From assembly GCA_002803225.1 (NCBI GenBank), contig NXFV01000419.1:1-14755 (forward strand): 14,755 bases of DNA, in the 5' to 3' direction. Below the pieces are notes generated by a model. The model ran no database searches. It was given only the letters and a program-made list of their open reading frames with translations, and had not been told where the DNA came from. Source of the stretch: Gamarada debralockiae. Taxonomy: Eukaryota; Ascomycota; Leotiomycetes; Helotiales; Hyphodiscaceae. Below, piece by piece: positions 7,294 to 14,755 of this stretch. The first letter of the stretch is position 1; each line of letters begins with the position of its first letter. A program made the position numbers and the translations under genes.

Positions 7294-9482
7294 ATGATCC
7301 TACAATTAATTTCCCTGACACTTCTAGCTAGTATTGCCAGTGCTATCAATCTCAAAGTCTCAAGCACCGGTGGCAATGCATCATCCCCACTTATGTATGG
7401 CCTCATGTTCGAGGATATTAATCACTCTGGAGATGGGGGTATCTATGCAGAGTTGATAAACAACCGTGCATTCCAAGGAAGCACAGAATTTCCATCCACT
7501 CTCGAACCATGGGTACCAGTTGGAAATGCAGTCTTCACTCTGCAGAACACGTCAATACCGCTGTCCTCTGCGCTTCCTACCTCCATCAATGTCGCTCCCG
7601 GACCAGTCTCGAGCAGTGCCAAAATTGGGCTCCTCAACCCCGGATGGTGGGGTATCGATGTCAAACCTCAAAAATACACCGGTAGCTTCTGGGCAATGGG
7701 CTCATACAAAGGAAACTTTACGGTGAAGCTTCAATCAAACCTAACCGACGATGTTTTTGTCAGTCTAGATATTCCATCTTCCTGCCAGCCCAGCAAATGG
7801 GTAGAGCACAAATTCGAATTGGAGCCAACCCTTGCGGCATCCAATAGCAATAACACCTTTGTTATCGAATTCGATCCCGGCAGTGGGGCTGTGAACTTCA
7901 ATCTAATCAGTTTGTTTCCACCTACCTACAAGAACAGGCCGAATGGAAATCGACCAGAGCTCATGGAGGCATTAAAAGCTCTCAATCCCAGCTTTCTTAG
8001 AATGCCAGGGGGAAATAACATGTCTGTATTTCAAAACACAAATTATTCGTCCAATACTAACCCTATACCAGTGAGGGAGACATCTGGCGCTACCCCTGGA
8101 GATGGAACGAGACGATTGGTCCTCTCACTCAACGTCCCGGTCGTCCAGGTACATGGGGTTATGGCAACACAGATGGACTAGGTCTCGTCGAATACCTCAA
8201 CGTACATATTTCTCTCCATAACTTCCTACCTCCGTTTATTCACTTGACTAATATTTCACACAGTGGTGTACCGATCTCGACCTTGAACCCCTCCTCGCTG
8301 TATGGGCAGGAATGTATCTAGGTAACGATGCAGACCACATCCTCACTGCGGAAGCCCTCGAACCATGGGTAGACGATACACTTAACGAACTTGAATTCAT
8401 CCTCGGTCCGGTTTCCACGCCTTACGGCGCACTTCGCGCCTCTTTGGGCTACCCCGAACCTTGGGCTTTGAAATACGTCGAAATTGGCAATGAAGACAAC
8501 CTCTACACTAATGGCAGCAGCACTTACGCAGCCTATCGTTTCAGCATGTTTTATAATGCCATCTCCACAGCGTATCCAGATCTCAAAATCATTTCATCCA
8601 CTGGGGATTACACAGCTGTTGGAGGAAGCGGCGAAACTGCTACCTGGACAGATTACCACACCTACTCGCGACCAGATACTCTCGTGAGCATGTTTAATAA
8701 GTTTGACCATGCTTCACGGGAATACAAGACTCTGATTGGCGAATACGCTATCGTGCAGGAGAACCTGGAGGGGCAGCTTGCAGGGGTAGATTGGGATTTA
8801 CCGAAGTTTCCGTATCCCGTTTGGATTGGAGCTGTGAGTGAGGCGATTTGGAGTATTGGTGCGGAGAGAAATGGTGATGCGGTTGTGGGCATGAGCTATG
8901 CTCCTGGGTTCCAGAATTTGAATTCTTATAACTGGAGTGTTAGTGTCCCCATTCTCTTTTCCCTACTTCCGTTCCCCCCAACTACCTTTCCTCTTCTCGC
9001 ATTAAATTCCCACCATATACCATCATCAACAAGCAACTAATCAGTCTTCGAACAAATAGCCTGACCTCATCTCCTTTACCGCCGACGTCTCGAAGACTGT
9101 CCTTTCAACCTCTTGGCATGTAATCAACCTCTTCTCCAACAACCGCTACACATCCACAGTCCCAGTAACCTCAGACTCCCCATTTGGACCCGCATACTGG
9201 GTAGCCGGCACCTCTGGCGAAGGAAAATACACCTTCAAGACTGCAATATATAACGCCACTTCCTCCGTTCTATTCAATGTCACCTTCGAAAATGTGGCAA
9301 GGGGCACGAAGGGATCGTTGACAGTATTGAGCGCTCCGGGAGGCTTGAGTGCGAACGTATTGGATGAGGAGGGGACGCCGACGAATGTAGTGACAAAGAG
9401 CGAGGTGGAACTTGTTGCGGGGAGTGGGGGGGTGTTTGAGTTTGAGCTGGAGAATTGGGAGGTTGCTGTATTGACGACTTAA
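7294..9482 (+). CDS. abfA: Secreted GH51 alpha-L-arabinofuranosidase
   Basis: Four exons: 7294-8021, 8072-8201, 8264-8938 and 9060-9482, giving 651 residues, normal for fungal GH51. Introns are 8022-8071 (branch TACTAAC), 8202-8263 and 8939-9059; all are GT-AG and the frame is unbroken. The enzyme removes terminal arabinofuranose from arabinoxylan, arabinan or pectin outside the cell. Seen: a signal peptide ([17 protein letters not shown]), the N-terminal [20 protein letters not shown] region, [19 protein letters not shown] and [18 protein letters not shown], then the (beta/alpha)8 core. The acid/base is Glu363 in EIGNEDN, and the nucleophile is Glu446 in [20 protein letters not shown] leads into the C-terminal beta domain, which ends WEVAVLTT. 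The ATG at 7294 starts the signal peptide and follows a TATA box. The family is certain; the symbol is by analogy with Aspergillus abfA. Confidence 0.95.
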
Positions 9483-11469
9483 TGGCGTCACCTTGAAACT
9501 ACCTATAGTTGCTTTTTGAAACCTTGAAACGTAACCCCACCTTCAGATATACCAGCGAGCAATCAAGCCCTGATGCACTGATTTAATTTATAACCTCTTC
9601 CGTCCACGCTGCCTTTGCGATGCCTTGAAATTACGCAAATGCGATGAGCGTGTCTAATGGAAGGAAGGAGGTTGGAGGGCTTCCGATCAATCTTCTCCTG
9701 CCAAAATCTAGTCGCCAACGAGCCTCAGAATCAGTGGTTACTTCCTCTCCTTAATGCACTTCAGTGCTCTGGCTCAGGCTGAATGCAATTAGCTACAGCT
9801 TGGTCAACAATTGACGAGCCGGTGCGTTGCTTGCTTTGCAAGCTGTTGCTGATACTCTCCAGACAAAACTCCTCTCAGTTTACTAATGGCGGCCAGAGAT
9901 TCGAGCCAGTTCGCTGTTTCGCTCGTAAAGCTGCATCAAGGCATTGTAGAATTTACCGGTGGTCCCACTCATCCCGAGATTATACCTTATGTGGAGTTTC
10001 TAGAGGATACTGGTACGAGAAGACTCTACTCAACCCAAATGGCATAACTTCCAAGTAGATATGTAAACTTCGACTTTAGTGCTATAGTAATTATCTCCGC
10101 AATGAAATTTGCTATTCTGCTTATAGTTATGTTTTCGAGATGATTGCAAAATGGTGGACTAAGAAAAGAAGGGGAGATGGATTTAACGAATAGATTCTAC
10201 TTGCTGAAGGAGGCTATGAATAGCAGAGCGACAGTTGGAGGATGGAAGAATGAAGAAAGCAACTCCCCGTCATACTGAAGAATAATTTACCTAGCGGCGC
10301 ACAGCAAAATGGGGTCTCAAAACCGGCGCGATCTCCGCTTAGACATTCAGCTTCTATGCAGAGGCGCAGGTATACGAAGATGTCGAGGGAAGCTTTCTGC
10401 CAGCGATTTCGGGATTATTATGTTTTTCATATCTATGACCATCTTGCTAAAACTAAAAAATCCATTTTGAAAAAGTTGGAAGCTGCAATCCCCTTGGAAG
10501 GGTGCAGTTTTCCTTCTTCTTGTGGGGGAAATTTTGGTCTAGAGCTCTTAGAATGACGCTTTGCTGGAATAAAAACTTAAGGTTATCGCTCAAATTAATT
10601 TCTATAGAGAATCTACAGTACAAAATAATATCTGGCTAGGACTGCATGTGCCACAGTAAACTAGAATACTAGCTCCGCGGTACATCCTTCCTACTCTCTG
10701 TAGGGTTCGCTCCAACGTGTCACTCACTACCCCTTCTTTACTACAGACATACTTTTACTGTGCCACCAGAAACTTTGTTGGCTCTACATGAATGCCAAGC
10801 GTTCCAATAGGAAAGAGTCGGTAGAGATCAGTATCCAGAAGAGAGGTCAGACACTGGCAACGCTATAGATTGAGCTGCTTCGGTGAGCCCAATTGATGTA
10901 ACACTCGTAATCGGGAACTCGGTTTACATTTGAAGTGCGGTTTTGTAAATCGCCCTTCTCCGCGGACTCCTGCACTGGCATTGTTGGCGAAGTGAAGCTT
11001 ACCCAAAGTCGACTGTTCCATGATATTCTCTACTAAGTGGCAGGGTCAGCGTCAAGCTCATAGACACTCGACTGTCGTTTCATCGCAATTGACCGTCTTT
11101 GTCGCGCCATTTTCTCGACGATTTCTCCTGTTCCGGAAGACCAAGAAGCTAGTAAGGCTTAATAGCAAGAAGATTACTTCCATTTTCATTATTAGTCAAG
11201 CCCGACAACAGTGGAGACATGTCTTACTTGCTACTGATGGGAACCATTATGTGAGCCTTGCACCTTGAACTGGACGCTGTTGGATGAACCTGCCGTATTG
11301 AGTATAGCTTGTATTTGCTTCTTCCTTTAGGATAAGGAGCTGTAGCCCGCCTTGATTTTTACTGCTCCTTAGATATCTAGCTAGTCAATACTATGATATT
11401 TCGCCCGAAAACCGTCCCAACTGACAGACGCTTTCCGGTAATTGTTGGGTTGGATTTGCAGAGCTTCAG
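9483..11469. other. Gene-poor stretch downstream of the arabinofuranosidase
   Basis: About 2 kb with no recognisable gene. Three plus-strand frames were inspected: 9886-10047 (53 codons), 10356-10556 (66 codons, Lys/Arg-rich start) and 11020-11268 (82 codons, Arg/Lys-rich). None has a domain, signal peptide or convincing splice partner that I can identify. No tRNA, terminal repeats or long direct repeats were found. Confidence 0.5.
9886..10047 (+). CDS. Unrecognised small ORF or exon remnant
   Basis: A 53-codon ATG-to-TAA frame with a balanced composition that looks more protein-like than neighbouring frames (FAVSLVKLHQGIVEF, then THPEIIPYVEFLEDT). The same frame is open for 22 codons upstream of the TAA at 9883 (ALLALQAVADTLQ), which hints at one longer reading broken by that stop. 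I cannot name a family. It may be a relic or chance. Confidence 0.2.
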   Translation: MAARDSSQFAVSLVKLHQGIVEFTGGPTHPEIIPYVEFLEDTGTRRLYSTQMA

Positions 11470-11644
11470 TACAGTAGAACCTCGATATAAGAATACCATC
11501 GGGACCCCGAAACTGTAAGAATATAGTGAGGTATTCTTATATAAGGGTAGTCTTTAGCCTGTCTAAAAAATCGGGACCCTGAAACCATAAGAATATAGCC
11601 AGGTATTCTTATCTAGAGGATTCTTATATCGAGGTTCTACTGTA
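11470..11644. mobile_element. Non-autonomous Tc1/mariner-type element (MITE) with TA target duplication
   Basis: The element spans 11472-11642 (171 bp) between two TA dinucleotides (11470-11471 and 11643-11644), the target duplication expected of Tc1/mariner and pogo transposases. Its terminal inverted repeats are perfect over 23 bases (11472-11494 and 11620-11642) and begin CAGTAGAACCTCGATATAAG. The interior has two direct copies of a 46-base unit (11498-11543 and 11570-11615) that differ at 6 positions, and each carries an inner inverted copy of the tattcttat terminal motif, so the whole can fold into nested hairpins. There is no coding capacity; movement would need a transposase from elsewhere in the genome. 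Confidence 0.9.
11498..11615 (+). repeat. Spaced direct duplication of a 46-bp unit inside the MITE
   Basis: Copy 1 is 11498-11543 and copy 2 is 11570-11615, separated by 26 bp. Both start atcgggaccc and end in cttat plus a few bases; 40 of 46 positions agree. The duplication may have arisen within the element before it spread. Confidence 0.8.
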
Positions 11645-12736
11645 ACGCCCGCCTGAAGGACGATCCGAGATCCAGTCGCAGTTGCTTTCGAGGTTGCCGT
11701 CGCAGCTCGCAGATCCATCGTCCTACTAGCCACGCTGTTGTCTCGAGCATAATGGGTTGGCAGCCGCAGGATATTGAACCTACTAGCACAAGCCGTCTTC
11801 CTCCACTCTGGCTACGAGTAGAGTATACACAGCAGGTGCTCACCAGGAGAGGTAATGCCAGCTACCTCTCCGACCACCCGCTTTCAATGGAGAACTACGC
11901 TTACGACTGATTGGCTCTGCCAACATTCCTTCTATAGGAGATAGAGCTTCTTGCTCAACTCGAAACTCCAAGAAATTCATTACATGGTAATAGAATGTAC
12001 ACTTTTGTCGATCAAAAATGATTTTTAATCTTGAGGGTATAGTAGGAAGATTGACATGGCTACAGTCTATATATTTCAGTCAGGTTCGGCCACACAAGCT
12101 TACTAAACTTCATAAAACCTGGTGAGCCCCAACGAATTCTGCCACTGAGTATCTAAGGCAGAGGCGGTTTCCAGCGAAGTACGGAGCAACAAGAAAGGAG
12201 GCGCCTAGAGGCATGAGCACCACGAGGATCGAGAACGCGTTCAGGTAAGGAGGTTTGGTTATTTTCAAGGAGACCAGATGTCGTCCGGTTATTGAGTAGC
12301 GGAATTTGGGGAGCTTGGAAGTACAGACGACAGCGTCAACCACAAACTATTCTATCCCGAGATTGGCCGACGGTTTAGTTATAGGCCTGAACACGGGTTT
12401 CAACGGGCCTTTACCAGTTTTGGTGGCAGCCCGCGCATGCAGGTCGGCCAGGGGAGGTACCCACAGACAGGGTACCGAGATTAAAAGAATGGAGCATTAC
12501 TAACGGAAAATCCGGCACGACATTCATGGTTGTCAGGATAGGTAAACAAATGCGCAATAAATATCAGTCGCCGCGCTCGCATGGCGCACTCGTCAACAGC
12601 CAACAATAGGTTCAACATCCAACATAAGAGGTGCTTAGCTTAGCACGAGGACGTTGAGGCACTCGTGTGCCCTGGGTAATTGGAGTCTCTTTACTGCGTG
12701 TCTATTATTCTGGTTCTCCCCTTTCCCCGCCAGACG
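11645..12736. other. Intergenic stretch before the right FAD oxidase
   Basis: About 1.1 kb without a recognisable gene. A minus-strand frame at 12343-12110 has one hydrophobic stretch (AFSILVVLMPLGASFLVAPY) but lacks an ATG and has no known family. Two ggtacc hexamers lie close together (12456-12461 and 12471-12476). A short hairpin-like motif gtgcttagcttagcac is at 12631-12646, about 90 bp before the gene. The promoter of the right oxidase must lie here, but no clear TATA box is visible near its start. Confidence 0.4.
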
Positions 12737-14499
12737 ATGCATCGACTCAAGATGGAAGCCATCACGGCTGTGGCCGCGTGGGTTATAACCTCAGCCTGTC
12801 AAAATGTACCCGTCGCCCGCAATTGGCTCGGGGCCGTCTCCCCACGAGGGATTGACGACGTGAACGAACTCGGAGAGAAGCTGTCGCCCACTGCTAAGAT
12901 ATATTACCCGGGATCGGACGAGTTCGAAGAAGCATCAGCACGGTGGTCTGTACTGGATGCTCCCCAAGTGAACGTCGTTGTGGTTCCCGGCACGGAGAAC
13001 GACGTTGCCGAGACGGTGATTTTTTTTCTTTTTTGTCTTTTTCTTTTTGTGGCCCCCTGCGCAAAGCCGACCGATTTAAGTAGGATAAATCTGTGGTAAT
13101 AGGTTGCTAATTATGATGGTTCAGGTGAAATTCGCAAACAAGAAGAACTTGCCCTTCCTCGTGTTCAATGGCGCGCACGGAGCAATCACCACACTAGGGA
13201 AGATGGAGAATGGCATCGAGATATATCTAAATCAGCTGAGCAGCGTCGAGATCGCCGAAGATGGAAACGCCGCCAAGTTTGGCGGCGGAATCATGTCCAA
13301 GAACGTCACGGACACGCTTTGGGCAGCGGGAAAGCAGACAGGCGAGTCTACAGTTCCCCAATGTCACACAATAACATGTTACAAAAAGCGGGGATGCTGA
13401 CCGCGGGAGACAGTGACCGGAACCTGTGAATGTGTCAGCCTTCTTGGACCCGCACTTGGAGGTGGTCACGGGTGGCTTCAGGGACACCACGGACTCGTCG
13501 CGGATCAGTTCGTTTCCATGAATGTCGTGCTGGCTAACGGGAGCTTGACAACAATCGACGCAGAGTCTGACCTCTGGTGGGCCATGAAGGGCGCTGGTCA
13601 CAACTTCGGCATCGTCACTTCTCTCACCGCAAAGATCTACGACATCCAGCACAGCAACTGGGCAATCGAGACCCTCATCTTCAGTGGCGATAAAGTCGAG
13701 GCTGTTTACCAAGCCGCCAACGACTACCTCCTGAAGAATGGCACCCAGCCCGCGGATGTCATCAATTGGTCGTACTGGCTCAACATCCCCGACACTGATC
13801 CGAACAACGTGAGTACATAACCGATCAGCGCGAGATGCTCGCCTTATCTTACCGCTTTTTTAGCCCGTAATCCTATTCTACATCATCCAAGAAGGAGTGG
13901 ACGTGGTCGATCCGACCTACACACAGCCCTTCCACGATATTGGGCCCCTCTCCGCGGAACCTCTTGGAGGAAGCTACACCGATCTCGCTGGATGGACCGG
14001 CATCGCCACCACTTCTCCGCCATGCCAGAAGGACGGGCTCGTCAACCCCCGCTTCCCCATCTACCTCGAATCGTACAACGTCCCAGCCCAAAAGCAGGCA
14101 TACGACCTGTTCGCATCCGGCGCCAACGGAACCTCCGCTTTCAACGGCTCGATCTTCATGTTCGAGGGTTACTCCATGGAGGGCGTACAAGCGATCGAGA
14201 GCAACTCAACTGCCTTCGCCTTCCGGGGCGAGAACCTTCTAGCTGCCCCGCTCATCACCTATGCGCCCGCCGGGTCCGAACGCGACCAGGAGGCCGCTCA
14301 GTTGGGCGAGCAGCTTCGTCAGATCCTCCATGAGGCCAGTGGGCGGACGGATTTGCGCGCCTATGTCAACTATGCCTATGGAGATGAGACGCCGCAGCAA
14401 TGGTACGGGAGTGAGGGTTGGCGCCAGAGCCGCCTGCAAGCCTTGAAGAAAAAATACGATCCGGAGGGCAAGTTTAGCTTTTACGCACCGATTGCATAG
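12737..14499 (+). CDS. Secreted FAD-linked oxidase with BBE domain (second, divergent copy)
   Basis: Four exons: 12737-13015, 13125-13341, 13414-13808 and 13864-14499, 508 residues. Introns are 13016-13124 (GT-AG), 13342-13413 (GC-AG) and 13809-13863 (GT-AG). The ATG at 12737 is preferred over 12752 because Arg and Lys then precede the signal-peptide core (AITAVAAWVITSA). Seen: VPGTENDVAETVKFA of the FAD-binding domain; FNGAHG, where His111 fits the covalent flavin histidine; TGTCECVSLLG, where Cys170 fits the second covalent link; GGGHGWLQG; DLWWAMKGAGHNFGIVTS; and the C-terminal BBE segment with AYVNYAYGDE, YGSEGW, LKKKYDP and FSFY. Enzymes of this sort oxidise sugars, alkaloids or secondary metabolites using oxygen; the substrate cannot be told. 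The motifs differ clearly from those of the oxidase at the left end, so the two are not a recent duplication. Confidence 0.9.
13342..13413 (+). other. GC-AG intron in the right FAD oxidase gene
   Basis: The donor is AG|GCGAGT and the acceptor GAGACAG, with a good branch site TGCTGAC 17 bases before the acceptor. Splicing gives the phase-1 junction G|TG (Val) and restores the family sequence leading into GTCECV. No GT donor in the vicinity yields an open frame with the conserved Cys motif. Non-spliced reading ends at a TGA at 13398-13400. Confidence 0.8.
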
Positions 14500-14755
14500 A
14501 TGGAAGAGCTTGACAAGGGGCCATGGCACACAGCAGCATTGCAAGTGGGTCTCACATGCTTAAAAAACTGGGTGGGAACCTGGGATTAGTTTCCATTCTG
14601 CAGAGACGATCTTATGTAAGAGCTTGCGCCATTGCTCTGCGTACACCTAGCCGAGCGCAACCACGACGCGCTCGTGAAAAATCACAACACACATTTAATT
14701 TACATGATGAATCATAATAAACCGAATAATTCTTTACTCTTTTTGTCCCCTTTGA
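14500..14755 (+). other. 3' flank of the right FAD oxidase gene
   Basis: No gene is seen in the last 256 bp. An AATAAA hexamer at 14716-14721, about 217 bp after the stop codon, could be a polyadenylation signal. A 64-codon frame at 14523-14717 has no recognisable content. Confidence 0.3.

Noticed and set aside
8022..8071. A frameshift or truncation in the arabinofuranosidase, because the first frame runs into unrelated sequence and a stop
   Set aside because: A GT-AG intron with a TACTAAC branch restores the conserved [10 protein letters not shown] sequence exactly.
11637..11843. Minus-strand 68-codon ORF overlapping the MITE end
   Set aside because: It includes part of the MITE terminus, has no homologous features, and is Arg/Cys-rich as chance frames are.
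12110..12343. Minus-strand ORF with one hydrophobic stretch
   Set aside because: It has no ATG, no family motif and no convincing splice partners, so it is mentioned only within the intergenic entry.
1..14755. The whole window as mitochondrial DNA because of the nad6 and rns matches
   Set aside because: The flanking genes have spliceosomal introns, use TGA as a stop codon (the left oxidase), have signal peptides and have ordinary nuclear composition.
1..14755. tRNA genes, CRISPR arrays or long terminal repeats
   Set aside because: I looked for T-arm-like motifs, regularly spaced repeats and long direct repeats by eye and found none; a covariance-model scan was not possible here.

Overview
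The window looks like nuclear DNA of a filamentous ascomycete. Three complete protein genes are interrupted by short introns (44-121 nt) with fungal-type branch sites and splice signals, all three encode secreted carbohydrate-type or flavin enzymes, and the DNA between them is littered with gene relics and small mobile or foreign DNA. The protein families suit a plant-associated or saprotrophic member of Pezizomycotina, perhaps Leotiomycetes; that placement is inference.

Layout. (1) 27-1621, minus: a secreted bicovalent FAD oxidase of the berberine-bridge/glucooligosaccharide-oxidase (AA7-like) type with one 44-nt intron. (2) 1622-3687: no recognisable gene, a few unrecognised ORFs on the minus strand. 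(3) 3688 to about 4192: a nuclear insertion of mitochondrial DNA (NUMT) carrying the 5' two thirds of nad6 and a piece of the small-subunit rRNA gene (rns), both on the minus strand. (4) 4216-5229, plus: a decayed major facilitator superfamily (MFS) transporter gene with frameshifts and nonsense codons; its start lies only about 25 bp from the NUMT edge. (5) 5230-7170: an AT-rich island, a minus-strand relic resembling the C-terminal part of fungal HET-type proteins, and the upstream region of the next gene. (6) 7294-9482, plus: an intact four-exon GH51 alpha-L-arabinofuranosidase, with a TATA box and a pair of adjacent perfect 12-bp palindromes in its promoter. (7) 9483-12736: 3.2 kb with no convincing gene, but with a complete 171-bp Tc1/mariner-type MITE (11472-11642) flanked by TA. 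(8) 12737-14499, plus: a second secreted FAD/BBE oxidase of a different subfamily, four exons, one intron of the rare GC-AG class.

How the genes may work together: the arabinofuranosidase would release arabinose side chains from arabinoxylan or pectin outside the cell, and the AA7-like enzyme could oxidise sugars or oligosaccharides with production of hydrogen peroxide. The second oxidase could act on a sugar, an alkaloid-like compound or a secondary metabolite. Nothing in the sequence shows that the three are co-regulated. The stretches between them look like a decaying accessory region: NUMT, pseudogenes and a MITE.
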